Assembly: GCA_021404565.1 (NCBI GenBank)
Contig: JAAWWF010000083.1
Location: forward strand, 18,747-82,746
Length of the DNA: 64,000 nucleotides
Source of the DNA: Roseivirga sp.
GTDB lineage: Bacteria; Bacteroidota; Bacteroidia; Cytophagales; Cyclobacteriaceae
Direction: 5' to 3'
Shown here: one piece after another, positions 6,713 through 15,210 of the stretch
How the letters are laid out: each line of letters begins with the position of its first letter
How positions within the stretch are numbered: position 1 is the stretch's first letter
Translations under genes and position numbers: made by a program
The notes under the pieces: model-generated
The model's database searches: none
What the model was told of the DNA's origin: nothing
What the model saw: only the letters and a program-made list of their open reading frames with translations

Positions 6713-7537
6713 ATGTCTGTTCAAAATAATCAGAATACCATTTTCAAAGTCAGTGAAGAAATTCCGATTCACTCCGATTTCATGACTGATAATCTACATG
6801 AATATTCCCTAACAATCAGTGTTGAAAATAAGGCAGACACGGTCGGGAACCCAGCAAAGGCATTCGAACAACTTGAAAATGAGAAACTCAGAGTTAGAAG
6901 ATTGTTAGTAAAGAATACCTTTCAAAATCCAGATCTTTTATACATGATCGCTGAGTTACCTAACCAGCAACAAATCAACCTGTATGAGTGTGTTAGTGAT
7001 TCTGCTGAACTATTTAGAAAGACAGTCGAAAAGACCTATCAAGATTTTAAGAAAAAAAGAATAACCATAGATGACCTCAGTGACCAGGTCATGTTAGAAC
7101 TACAAAAGAGACCTAAAGAAATACAGTCGCTTAGTTCTTATAAATTCGAATTATTTGTTGGCTCACTTCTAGAGGACCAAGGTTGGAATATAGAAATGAC
7201 GCCCAAAACCAGAGATCATGGGCGGGATATTATTGCAACTATCAAAGTATCAGGTTTCAGTATTCTCACAGTTGTTGAGTGCAAAAAATGGAGGGAGGAC
7301 CGCCCTGTTGGAATTGACGTATTAGAGAGGTTCATTTTTACAGTGCGTGAAAGAGATCGAGCGAATTTTGGCCTTCTCGCAACTTCTTCCTACTTCTCAA
7401 GAGATTCAAGAGATTTATCGTCTGAATATAATTGGTTGATAAAACTTGAGGACTTCGAAGGTCTTAAAAAAATTTTAACCAATTATGGAAAGCTGAAACA
7501 GGACGGTATATCAGGACTTTGGTTACCAGATCAATAG
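6713..7537 (+). CDS. Mrr-type restriction endonuclease
   Basis: This is a nuclease of the Mrr/restriction-endonuclease-like (PD-(D/E)xK) family. The catalytic domain occupies about residues 140-235. It shows the family order FE-x-FVGSLLEDQGW, then TPKTRDHGRDIIA with the catalytic Asp, then VVECKKW with the Glu-x-Lys pair, then NFGLLATSSYFSRDSRD. The N-terminal 130 residues are unassigned and may be a target-recognition part. I prefer the ATG at 6713 over the TTG at 6641, since the extra 24 residues are hydrophobic and unlike the family. It stands alone, with no methylase beside it, which fits Mrr enzymes that cut modified DNA. It lies just outside the integrated element. Confidence 0.85.
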   Translation: MSVQNNQNTIFKVSEEIPIHSDFMTDNLHEYSLTISVENKADTVGNPAKAFEQLENEKLRVRRLLVKNTFQNPDLLYMIAELPNQQQINLYECVSDSAELFRKTVEKTYQDFKKKRITIDDLSDQVMLELQKRPKEIQSLSSYKFELFVGSLLEDQGWNIEMTPKTRDHGRDIIATIKVSGFSILTVVECKKWREDRPVGIDVLERFIFTVRERDRANFGLLATSSYFSRDSRDLSSEYNWLIKLEDFEGLKKILTNYGKLKQDGISGLWLPDQ

Positions 7538-8004
7538 CTTAGTATAACCGGTTCAATGTTCTGCCTTTTGTGTATCAACAAGCAAAGCTTAATTCAATAA
7601 AGATATAGTAAAAAGTCTTAACCTCGCATCCTAGAGTCCAAATTGGTTCGATACTCAGACTATTGGGGCAACTCGAGAAGCTTCACAGAAATGTGAGGCA
7701 TTTTTGTGGGTCGACCCCTCCTCTACTCCTCATTTACACCCTTTAGGTTTGCTAGATATTAATATCCCAAGAAGCTGTTACTTGAAAAAGCGTAAGCTTT
7801 GAGGTTCTAATGAGTTTCGGAATTACTCATCTGTCATGCCCTCTCCTAGACTCATTTGAATTTCTGCGAATATGGGTATAGCGTCTTCTATCTAATATGG
7901 ACCGTAGGCAGATAAACCACTTATTTATAGTTATCACTACCCAAATCGGAAAGTATTTTTTGGCTTTATAAAAATATCATTACTACATTGTACTTATCAA
8001 TAAG
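7538..8004. other. Gene-free stretch
   Basis: No protein-like frame of useful length is seen on either strand, and no repeat or strong hairpin. At its right edge there is a weak promoter-like pair (TTTTTTGG near 7956-7963 and TACATTG at 7984-7990) that could serve the next gene. Confidence 0.4.
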
Positions 8005-8736
8005 ATTAGTGAAACCAAAACAGAGACACCGAAGTTAGGCCTATGGCTTGGTCTTGCTATTCTTTTAGTCATACTGATTTGGGCACTGGCACCAGTTATC
8101 ATCTTTAACTCCGCCAGCTCTCCAACTGAGGCTGGACAATTCGGAGACTCATTCGGAGCCATCAACGCTCTGTTCTCCTCTCTAGCATTCGCATTTTTGA
8201 TCTACACAGCTCTTATGCAAAAGCAGGAGCTGGAATTTCAGCGGAGAGAATTGGAGTTGACACGAGAGCAACTAGAGAGGTCAGCAGAGGCACAAGAAAA
8301 GATGGCCGACTTCGCGAGCAAGGAGTTGAAATTGAAAGAGTTGGAATTGACAAAAGTGACCAATTCAATGGAGGTGGTTCCAAGGTTTGAGCTGCAGAAT
8401 CTCCGGTTCAACATGGATAATTGTCAATTGGTTATATCCATGTTGGTTAGATCGAATAGCCTTAAATATAAAAAAGTAGTGATTCCGGAATCTGATTTTG
8501 ACATTGAACACTCTACGGAGAATCAACTCTTAAATTCGATCATACATCAAGGAACAAAGCTCGTTCTGGTTTTTAAAACAAAATTGCCAAACCTTGCGTT
8601 CATTCACGGTGAAAAATTTGAGTTACATTTCGAGGACTTAGATGGAAAAACCTATCGTCAGGTCCTACATATTGATCAGCAAGAATCAGTTATGTCAAGC
8701 CCGGAAAGAGTGATCAGTATGGAACCTTCTATCTAA
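8005..8736 (+). CDS. Abi-like membrane/coiled-coil protein without a standard start codon
   Basis: The frame is open from 7972 to 8736. Before the first usable start (TTG at 8197) it already encodes a full membrane helix (about 8041-8103) and the segment GQFGDSFGAINALFSSLAFA. That segment is characteristic of a family of small membrane proteins that includes putative phage abortive-infection (AbiC-like) proteins. After it comes a coiled coil (about 8215-8360) and a 120-residue soluble domain. No ATG, GTG or TTG exists in frame upstream of 8197. I therefore mark the start at an ATT (8005), which is uncertain. Either a rare start codon is used, or the start codon was lost by mutation and the gene is decaying. 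It sits beside an Mrr nuclease and a prophage end. Confidence 0.55.
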   Translation: MSETKTETPKLGLWLGLAILLVILIWALAPVIIFNSASSPTEAGQFGDSFGAINALFSSLAFAFLIYTALMQKQELEFQRRELELTREQLERSAEAQEKMADFASKELKLKELELTKVTNSMEVVPRFELQNLRFNMDNCQLVISMLVRSNSLKYKKVVIPESDFDIEHSTENQLLNSIIHQGTKLVLVFKTKLPNLAFIHGEKFELHFEDLDGKTYRQVLHIDQQESVMSSPERVISMEPSI

Positions 8737-8856
8737 GGAATTATTGCTCCCTTCTACTCCTCGTTTGCAACCAGGAGTAACGGAATAAGCATTCGTAATG
8801 CTCTACCAAAAAAAAGTTCGTGTAATTCTCATTGCCTTAGAAACGTAGAACTCAAA

Positions 8857-8879
8857 CACCTGCGTTGCAAACGCAGGTG
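8857..8879 (-). terminator. Hairpin downstream of floA
   Basis: CACCTGCGTT (8857-8866) and AACGCAGGTG (8870-8879) form a perfect 10-bp stem with a 3-nt loop. Read on the minus strand it lies 21 nt after the floA stop and is followed by TTTG. It probably ends floA transcription. Confidence 0.6.
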
Positions 8880-8900
8880 AGGTTTTAACAGAGTAGGCTA

Positions 8901-9839
8901 TCACTCATCCGTTCTACCCTTCATAAAACCGCGGCCCAGGTTGCCCTTACGGAAGGAACCAGAGAGTGCAACAGGAATTTGCGCCTGGTTTTGGATCAGT
9001 TGAGTCTTAGCCTCCTGCACCCTAGCCGCCTGTTCCTGCTCCGCAGCAACGGCCATGGCACGTCTTTCTTCAGCTTTTGCCTTAGCTACGCTTAAATCTG
9101 CCAAAGCCTGGTCCGTCTGAAGCTCAGCACCAATGTTTTTACCGATGTTGATATCTGCTATATCAATGGAGAGAATCTCATAAGCGGTACCTGAATCCAG
9201 GCCGTTGTCCAGCACCAGTTTTGAGATATCAGCGGGGTTCTCCAGCACCTCTAAATAGGTTTCAGCATTACCAATACAAGAGATAATCCCCTGCCCTACA
9301 CGGGCCTTAATGGTTTCTTCACCGGCACCACCCACCAATTGCTCGAGGTTTGTGCGTACGGTTACACGGGCTTCACCGATCAGTTGAATACCATCCAGTG
9401 CTACACCGGTGATTGCCGGTACTAAAATCATATAGGGCGTAACAGAAACCTGTACAGCCTCCAATACATTTCTTCCTGCCAAGTCAATGGCCGTGGCTTG
9501 CTTAAAGGTTAGCTTCAGATTGGCTTTATCCGCTACGATCAGGGCATTGATAACCGCCTTGAGATTTCCATGCGCCAGGTGATGCGTCTCCATTTGCTGG
9601 GTACTGATTTCTTCAATACCCGCCTTGGTCGCGATGATCATACTTCTGGCTATCAGGCGTGGTGGCACCTTTCTGATACGCATAAATACCATCTCTACCA
9701 GGCCAATCCGCACTCCCGAAAAGCGGGCTGTGATCCACAGATCTACAGGAAAAATGAAGAGGAAGAGCCAAAGGCCAATAATGGAGGCCACCAGGGTAAT
9801 GATAAGCGTACTAGTCATAGTAAATAGGGTTATTACCAA
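8901..9839 (-). CDS. floA: Flotillin-like protein FloA
   Basis: This is a membrane-associated scaffold of the UPF0365/FloA family, which organises lipid domains in bacterial membranes. It has an N-terminal hydrophobic hairpin (about residues 8-32, interrupted by PVD) and a basic SPFH-like region. A long stretch ([43 protein letters not shown]) is typical of the family, followed by an Ala/Glu-rich coiled coil (about 245-290). The 312 residues are close to the usual 320-330. The ATG at 9818 is an alternative start. The usual NfeD-like partner gene is not adjacent; instead a LytTR two-component pair lies upstream on the same strand, 81 nt away. Confidence 0.93.
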   Translation of the reverse strand: MVITLFTMTSTLIITLVASIIGLWLFLFIFPVDLWITARFSGVRIGLVEMVFMRIRKVPPRLIARSMIIATKAGIEEISTQQMETHHLAHGNLKAVINALIVADKANLKLTFKQATAIDLAGRNVLEAVQVSVTPYMILVPAITGVALDGIQLIGEARVTVRTNLEQLVGGAGEETIKARVGQGIISCIGNAETYLEVLENPADISKLVLDNGLDSGTAYEILSIDIADINIGKNIGAELQTDQALADLSVAKAKAEERRAMAVAAEQEQAARVQEAKTQLIQNQAQIPVALSGSFRKGNLGRGFMKGRTDE

Positions 9840-9920
9840 TGTAGCAGAACTCGGGCGGTAATTTTAGCGGATTTCCGTTTATATTTTACGGAACCCTCCA
9901 GTTCAGTAAAGGGATAGGCG

Positions 9921-10607
9921 TTAGTTTCCTCCCAATCTTTCAAGTACCTCCTCTTTATAGCTGCGGCTCAACACCAACACTTTCTTACTTACCTCAACCG
10001 ATTCATTGGTAAAGGCGGTTACCTTATCCATGGCCACCACATAAGATCGATGAATACGCAGAAAGGCCGCTTTGGGCAGCTGAGCACTGAGTTTACTGAT
10101 GGACTCTCTTGTCACAAGAACACCCTCAGACAAATGGATTTTTACATAATCACTATAGCTCTCCAGGTACAGGATATCCGCAAAGTCGACCCTTACCATT
10201 TTACGATCAGCCCGCACAAACAAATGACTGATCTCGTGCCTGGGGTCGTCCTGAAGCTCCTGAAACTTTGCCACAGCCTTGATGAGCCGCTCCAGGGTAA
10301 CAGGCTTCAGCAGGTAGTCCACGGCATTCAGATCAAACCCCTCCAGCGCATATTCCCTGTGTGCAGTTGTGAAAATTACCTTCACCTTATCACCCAACAT
10401 ACTTGTAAGGCTAAGGCCTGAAATATCAGGCATATTGATGTCCAGAAATACGAGATCAATACCTCCCTGCTCAATTCTGTTCAGTGCAGAAATAGCATCT
10501 TCATATGATCCATCGACAGATACATAATCAAGCCTGTTCAGGTGTGTTTCTATGATCTCCCTGGCAATGGGCTCATCATCTACTACGATGCAATTGATCT
10601 GTTTCAT
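9921..10607 (-). CDS. LytTR-family response regulator
   Basis: This is a 228-residue two-component regulator. Residues 1-120 form a receiver domain with the acidic pair near residues 11-12 (VVDDEP), the phosphoacceptor Asp in DLVFLDINMPD (about 57), and the conserved Lys in LLKPVTLERL (about 107). Residues about 130-228 form a LytTR DNA-binding domain (DFADILYLESYSDYVKIHL and FLRIHRSYVVAMDKV). The gene starts directly after the histidine kinase stop, so the two form a cognate pair. The targets are unknown. Confidence 0.93.
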   Translation of the reverse strand: MKQINCIVVDDEPIAREIIETHLNRLDYVSVDGSYEDAISALNRIEQGGIDLVFLDINMPDISGLSLTSMLGDKVKVIFTTAHREYALEGFDLNAVDYLLKPVTLERLIKAVAKFQELQDDPRHEISHLFVRADRKMVRVDFADILYLESYSDYVKIHLSEGVLVTRESISKLSAQLPKAAFLRIHRSYVVAMDKVTAFTNESVEVSKKVLVLSRSYKEEVLERLGGN

Positions 10608-11693
10608 TTATGCTGTCCTGTTTTCCTTAACCTCTCGCCAGTCTAATCGCAGTTTGACAGCATACCAGTCTGCCTCACTCGAAATTTCCAGCTCTTGATG
10701 TTCTCCATAAAGTAGCTGCAGTCTGCGCTGGGTATTGCTCAACCCGATGCCCTGGTGGTCGTTTTCCGCTTGCTCTTTCTGATAATTACGGATTTCAACA
10801 GCCAAATGGGAAGTATCTGCCTGGAGTTTTATTTCGACAGCGTGCTTTCCATCACGCTTGCCTCCATGCTTAAAGCTGTTCTCAATAAAGGGAATCAAAA
10901 GCATTGGTGGTAACATTACTGCTTCGAGCTCTCCTTCTATATCTAAATCAACCAGCAGCTTATCACCAAATCTAATCTTCTCCAGCTCAATATAGTCTTT
11001 GATATGTTCCAGCTCTCTTGCCAGTGTTACCAGCTGATCTGCCGGCTGATACAATACGTAGTCCAGCAGGTTGGACAATTTCACAATAGCATCCGGTGTG
11101 GCCTCTGACTTTTTCAAAGCCATACCATACAGCGTATTCAGCGAGTTGAAGAGAAAATGCGGCTTGATCTGGTTTTTAAGATACTGAAGCTCCTGAACCT
11201 TCGCTTTCAAGTTAGTTTCCAGTACCTCATTAGACAGGCGCTGATTCTCAGTAATCGCTCTGTTGGTTTCTCTTAAGAGGCTTACCACTGCATTGCTGAT
11301 TACCACCAGATACACCGCTATTATCACAAAGATAAGGTCACGTCCCATGGGAGTCAGGTTAATCAGTCTCAGATCAGCTATCAGGTAAAAGGACACGGTA
11401 TAGGAGGCTATAATCAACCAACTGGAGAAGATGAGTGCCCCTGCCAGGTATAGGCCAAACCAGCCCCAGCGTTTTGTGAAATAATACCGGGGTATCAGCA
11501 CCTTGTTCACATAATAGGCAGTAGCAATGGTAGCCGGCAACAGCGTGCAGGAAAAAACGAAAGACAACCAAAACTCACCACCCTTATACCCAAAAAAGAA
11601 GGTATAGAAAGACAGACTCGCCAAAGCAAGCCATAACCAGCTCCTGAGATCGAAGCCGGTTCTTGATTTTCCAGTGGTTTGATCAGCCCTCAT
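10608..11693 (-). CDS. LytS/YehU-like sensor histidine kinase
   Basis: This 361-residue membrane sensor kinase has four hydrophobic segments in the first 150 residues, a short coiled coil, then the His_kinase (PF06580) domain. The phosphoacceptor His is in LKNQIKPHFLFNSLN (about residue 181). A GHKL ATPase region follows (LIPFIENSFKHGG as N-box and GIGLSNTQRRL as G-box). It abuts the LytTR response regulator with no intergenic space. The membrane part has no separate extracytoplasmic domain, so the signal is probably sensed within the membrane. The TPR gene upstream is 48 nt away in the same direction. Confidence 0.92.
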   Translation of the reverse strand: MRADQTTGKSRTGFDLRSWLWLALASLSFYTFFFGYKGGEFWLSFVFSCTLLPATIATAYYVNKVLIPRYYFTKRWGWFGLYLAGALIFSSWLIIASYTVSFYLIADLRLINLTPMGRDLIFVIIAVYLVVISNAVVSLLRETNRAITENQRLSNEVLETNLKAKVQELQYLKNQIKPHFLFNSLNTLYGMALKKSEATPDAIVKLSNLLDYVLYQPADQLVTLARELEHIKDYIELEKIRFGDKLLVDLDIEGELEAVMLPPMLLIPFIENSFKHGGKRDGKHAVEIKLQADTSHLAVEIRNYQKEQAENDHQGIGLSNTQRRLQLLYGEHQELEISSEADWYAVKLRLDWREVKENRTA

Positions 11694-11741
11694 GGGAGAT
11701 GCTCAATTTGATACGTTCTGATAATCCGGTCACAGCCTCTG

Positions 11742-12659
11742 CTATTTCTTCTGCTCAATGGTCCAGTCAAAATTGATTTTGCGCTTCAAATATACCTTTA
11801 AAGGTTCCAATCCAATGGCTGTCCTTCTCTGATCTACGTATTCGGGGTTTTCGACCGGGAAAGGCTCCAGTTTTCGATCTTTGCCATAGCGAAACTGCAT
11901 ACCATAGATCTGGAGTTCACCTTTGTTTACCAGGATCCGATCCTGAATCTTGGCATATTCCATACAGCTACCCTCACCTGCCTCACAGGCCGATTTTATC
12001 TGATCGATAAACAGTTCTCGTACTTCATCGCTCTCGTGGTGATTAATTGCCAGTAACAAAGCATCCGCAGCCAGTTCCCCCACCTTAGAGTAGTTGGGCC
12101 AGCCTTTTTCCTGGAGCAGTTGCTGGAGTCGTTCAAAATTGCCCGCTCCGATCTGAGATTTCATTTTGCCCAATGGGTAATACCAATGAGGGACTATGCC
12201 ATTTTTTGCAAAATGGGCTTTAGCCATATCAATATAGTAATCCAGCGCCTGATCGTCTCCGATCATGGAAAGGAGTTCCCGTGCATATTCCGGATCTTTC
12301 AAAGGACCATTTGCCTTCTGGTACTTGCGCAGCTGTTGCTGTTCAATACCTTTCCAGCGTGTATCTTCTTTCAGCGAAATCATGTCGGTATCGGCCAGCA
12401 CCCAAAGACTGCTGTCTGTTTTCAGGGCTAGATCCAGATAATGGAAGGCAGAATCAGGCATCTGGTAAAGTAAAGCTATAGTCGATGCGAGACTATAGGT
12501 ATTTTTCTGGTCAGCGGGGCTTTCTGAATAGGCTTTTCTGTAAGCTCTTATGGCGCCTTCCAGATCACCTTCGCTTCTCAGCTTATCTCCTTCGCTTTGC
12601 TGTGCCGTCAAGATTCCCGGGCTTACAAAAATCAATATGGCAGTTAGTATCTTTTTCAT
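11742..12659 (-). CDS. Exported TPR protein
   Basis: This 305-residue protein has a Sec signal peptide (about 1-19, MKKILTAILIFVSPGILTA) and tetratricopeptide repeats near the N-terminus (GDKLRSEGDLEGAIRAYRKAY and the next about 40 residues). The C-terminal 180 residues are helical and end with a motif (NPEYVDQRRTAIGLEPLKVYL) seen in other Bacteroidota periplasmic TPR proteins of unknown role. It lies 24 nt downstream of the small channel-like gene and 48 nt upstream of the LytS-type kinase, so the four genes may be transcribed together. The periplasmic TPR part could feed a signal to the kinase, which is speculation. Confidence 0.75.
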   Translation of the reverse strand: MKKILTAILIFVSPGILTAQQSEGDKLRSEGDLEGAIRAYRKAYSESPADQKNTYSLASTIALLYQMPDSAFHYLDLALKTDSSLWVLADTDMISLKEDTRWKGIEQQQLRKYQKANGPLKDPEYARELLSMIGDDQALDYYIDMAKAHFAKNGIVPHWYYPLGKMKSQIGAGNFERLQQLLQEKGWPNYSKVGELAADALLLAINHHESDEVRELFIDQIKSACEAGEGSCMEYAKIQDRILVNKGELQIYGMQFRYGKDRKLEPFPVENPEYVDQRRTAIGLEPLKVYLKRKINFDWTIEQKK

Positions 12660-12683
12660 AATGATGGATTGAATGATAATATA

Positions 12684-13058
12684 TTAGGCCTGGTTTAATT
12701 GAGGTTTTGGTGCAGAAAAAACCATTAGTAACCTACTGATTGTGAACAGGATAAGACCATATGTAGGCGATATCAGGGTTCTGGATAGTCCGCTGAACAC
12801 TAAGCCCGGTGCAACTCCTGATGATGCTCCGATAAAGTAAAAGCTATGTAACAGCCCCAGTAACAAAGACAGTACGCTCAGCATGATGACGGTAAAAGAA
12901 AGCTGAGTAAGCAGCTTGTTGGCCTTATCTATCACAAAGCTGTCGACCGCTTTCCTCCTTTTTATAATTTGCACCACGATGATGATAAACAAGAGTGTAT
13001 TGGCGATCATAAATTTGGGATCCCCTCCCATCAAAAACTCCATTAAAGGCATTCTCAT
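12684..13058 (-). CDS. MotA/TolQ/ExbB-like small membrane protein
   Basis: This 124-residue protein has three hydrophobic segments (about 13-30, 51-75, 92-113). The last two resemble the TolQ/ExbB core (LLGLLHSFYFIGASSGVAP, then GLSRTLISPTYGLILFTISRL). The N-terminal MEFLMGGDPKFMI also fits how many Bacteroidota ExbB-like proteins begin. It is shorter than true TolQ/ExbB (about 200 or more) and has no partner ExbD/TolR gene nearby, so a proton-channel function is not shown. It is the first gene of the leftward run to 9921. The 259 bases upstream (to 13317) contain no clear feature. Confidence 0.6.
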   Translation of the reverse strand: MRMPLMEFLMGGDPKFMIANTLLFIIIVVQIIKRRKAVDSFVIDKANKLLTQLSFTVIMLSVLSLLLGLLHSFYFIGASSGVAPGLVFSGLSRTLISPTYGLILFTISRLLMVFSAPKPQLNQA

Positions 13059-13317
13059 AATTCTTGGTTTAATTGTGAAACTTAGGCCAAGATTAAAGAG
13101 TAGTCTGTTTCAATTCAGGTTTATGCGGTGAAGTGACCTGTTTGACCCGGATTCTACAGAAAGAGGAAGGTGAAAGAATATGAGCATCTCACGCCCCCCC
13201 AGGCTGAGCGGGTTTCTGGAAATTGTGAACATCAGCCAGGCAAGCCCACAGGCTATAGACAGCGTCAAATAAACCCCTTGGTTAGACAAGCCGCTCCAAT
13301 TTCATTTTATTAGCAAC

Positions 13318-14406
13318 ATGTTCCGTTCTCCATCATATACCGAGACAAAACTGATCTCCCGACTTTTGTTTTTTCTTATCACAATCAGCCTTAGCCTGAA
13401 CCTTCAAGGCCAACAATGGAGCCTTAGCGAGGTAGGAACGTTACCAGAAGCCGTTTCTAACAATGCTATTTGTGAAGGACTCGTAGGTGACAGCCCATTC
13501 GTCTTCTCATTCGGAGGTTTGGACAAAACCAAAATCTATACCGGCATACACCTGAGATCCTTCAGGTTCAACACGCTTAGTGGTAAAAGCGAGCGGATAC
13601 CCGATCTACCGGATACACTGGGCAAGGTAGCAGCAGGTGCCAGCAATGTAAAGGGCAAAATCTATATCATTGGAGGCTACCATGTTTTCAGCAATGGCTC
13701 TGAGCTTTCTTCCAACAAAGTGCATCGCTACGACCCCCAAAGCAATTCCTATCTGACTGATGGAACCCCGGTGCCCGTAGCCATTGATGACCACGTACAA
13801 GCCGTCTGGCGAGACAGCCTCATCTACGTCATTACCGGCTGGAGTGATAAAGCCAATGTGCCCGCAGTGCAGATTTATAACCCTGCGAAAGATCGCTGGA
13901 TGACGGGTACTTCCACCCCCGATGACCATCAGTATAAATCCTTTGGGGCCTCTGGTGTTATCAGGGGAGATACGATCTTTTACTTTGGCGGGGCCTCCAT
14001 GGGCAAAAACTTCCCCATTCAAAACCAACTGCGGGTCGGCATTATCAACCCGGAGAATCCGGCTGAAATCGAATGGTCAGTGGAAACACCAGATGAACAG
14101 ATTACCGGCTATCGCATGGCCTCTGTCCTGGTAGATGAGCAGGTACAATGGCTTGGTGGCAGCGAGGTCACCTACAACTATAATGGCATCGCCTACAATA
14201 AAACCGGTGGTGTCCCCCCTGCCGGACGAGTGTTGATACTAGACTCAACCCAAAACCCAAAGCTCACATACATGAAGGTGTCAGGCCTCCCCATGGACCT
14301 CCGCGGCATTGCCTCAATAAGCAACAGCGTAAAGTATCTTGCCGGAGGTATGCTCGCGGGTCAGGAAGTCACAAATAAGATCTTCAAACTGGAATGGAAG
14401 AAATAG
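13318..14406 (+). CDS. Exported Kelch-repeat protein
   Basis: This 362-residue secreted beta-propeller has a signal sequence of about 30 residues, ending near NLQGQQ. Repeated Kelch blades follow, each with a Gly-Gly pair and later aromatic residues (for example FSFGGLDKTKIYTG, KIYIIGGYHVF, LIYVITGWSD, TIFYFGGASMG, KYLAGGML). The family includes sialate epimerases and many proteins of unknown role; no catalytic signature separates these here. It stands alone, with a hairpin downstream (14438-14456). Confidence 0.8.
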   Translation: MFRSPSYTETKLISRLLFFLITISLSLNLQGQQWSLSEVGTLPEAVSNNAICEGLVGDSPFVFSFGGLDKTKIYTGIHLRSFRFNTLSGKSERIPDLPDTLGKVAAGASNVKGKIYIIGGYHVFSNGSELSSNKVHRYDPQSNSYLTDGTPVPVAIDDHVQAVWRDSLIYVITGWSDKANVPAVQIYNPAKDRWMTGTSTPDDHQYKSFGASGVIRGDTIFYFGGASMGKNFPIQNQLRVGIINPENPAEIEWSVETPDEQITGYRMASVLVDEQVQWLGGSEVTYNYNGIAYNKTGGVPPAGRVLILDSTQNPKLTYMKVSGLPMDLRGIASISNSVKYLAGGMLAGQEVTNKIFKLEWKK

Positions 14407-14437
14407 GACAAGTACTCCATTCAGAGTCTAAAAGAAT

Positions 14438-14456
14438 CTCCTCCTGCTAGGAGGAG
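14438..14456 (+). terminator. Hairpin after the Kelch gene
   Basis: CTCCTCCT (14438-14445) pairs with AGGAGGAG (14449-14456) over a 3-nt loop, 32 nt after the stop codon. There is no T-run, so termination strength is uncertain. Confidence 0.35.
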
Positions 14457-14551
14457 TGCCCTTCGCCAGACTTGGAAATTGAGTAAAACAGATTTGGGCG
14501 AGGAGGTCATTTAGAGTAGAAACCAAGCATCATTTTTAAATATTTTCAATT

Positions 14552-14569
14552 TTACCAAACGTTCGGAAA
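14552..14569. promoter_or_regulatory. TetR-type operator upstream of the TetR gene
   Basis: TTACCAAACGTTCGGAAA is an imperfect version of the palindrome found again at 15180-15197 (both share TTACC, CGTTCGG and a terminal AA). It lies 31 nt before the TetR start codon, consistent with autoregulation. Confidence 0.6.
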
Positions 14570-14599
14570 CTTTTCTTTGAGCACTTCGGTTAGTAGTGC

Positions 14600-15160
14600 A
14601 TGAGACCACAAAAAGTAGATGATCAACAGCTGATGACAGGACTAATGGCAGTGCTCAGATCCAAGGGGTTTGACGGAGCCAGTATGAATGATTTGTCAGA
14701 AGCTACCGGCCTGAAGAAGGCCAGTCTCTATCATCGCTTCCCCGGAGGCAAAAAGGAAATTGCGGAAGCAGTACTGGCCTATACCGGTGACTGGAGTGAG
14801 ATCAACATCTATCAGGTCCTTACTGACCAATCCAAACCTCCATTGGTGCGATTACAGGAAGTTATTGCCAACATTCGGGTATTATATAATGACGGTCAGG
14901 CCATTTGTATCCTGCGTGCCCTGACCATGGATTCGAGCCTTCCTCTCTTTGGCAATCTTATTGAAGAGCGCTTTAAAGTGTGGATTGATGCCTTTGTGCA
15001 GGTAGGGAAAGACTTTGGTTTCACTAATGAAAAGGCGCAAAAGCTGGCCCTGGAAACCCTCGTCAGGGTGCAAGGTTCACTGGTATTATCCAAAGCACTG
15101 GATGACGTGGCTCCTTTCCAGGAAAACCTGATCGAAATCGAAAGAATTTATACGATATAA
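14600..15160 (+). CDS. TetR/AcrR-family repressor
   Basis: This 186-residue regulator has an N-terminal TetR HTH domain (about 8-55, with FDGASMNDLSEATGLKKASLYHRFPGGKKEI). The GGK variant of the turn is typical of the TetR subgroup that includes LmrA/YxaF-like repressors. The C-terminal ligand-binding half is helical. The gene is flanked on both sides by related palindromes, one before itself and one before the alpha/beta hydrolase gene 50 nt downstream. It therefore likely represses both, released by a small hydrophobic ligand. Confidence 0.9.
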   Translation: MRPQKVDDQQLMTGLMAVLRSKGFDGASMNDLSEATGLKKASLYHRFPGGKKEIAEAVLAYTGDWSEINIYQVLTDQSKPPLVRLQEVIANIRVLYNDGQAICILRALTMDSSLPLFGNLIEERFKVWIDAFVQVGKDFGFTNEKAQKLALETLVRVQGSLVLSKALDDVAPFQENLIEIERIYTI

Positions 15161-15179
15161 AAAAATTTACATATCAATT

Positions 15180-15197
15180 TTACCGATCGTTCGGTAA
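15180..15197. promoter_or_regulatory. TetR-type operator before the hydrolase gene
   Basis: TTACCGATCGTTCGGTAA has perfect 7-bp arms around a 4-nt centre and ends 13 nt before the hydrolase start codon. It resembles the imperfect site at 14552-14569, so the same repressor probably binds both. Confidence 0.7.
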
Positions 15198-15210
15198 TAA
15201 ATAAAACATT

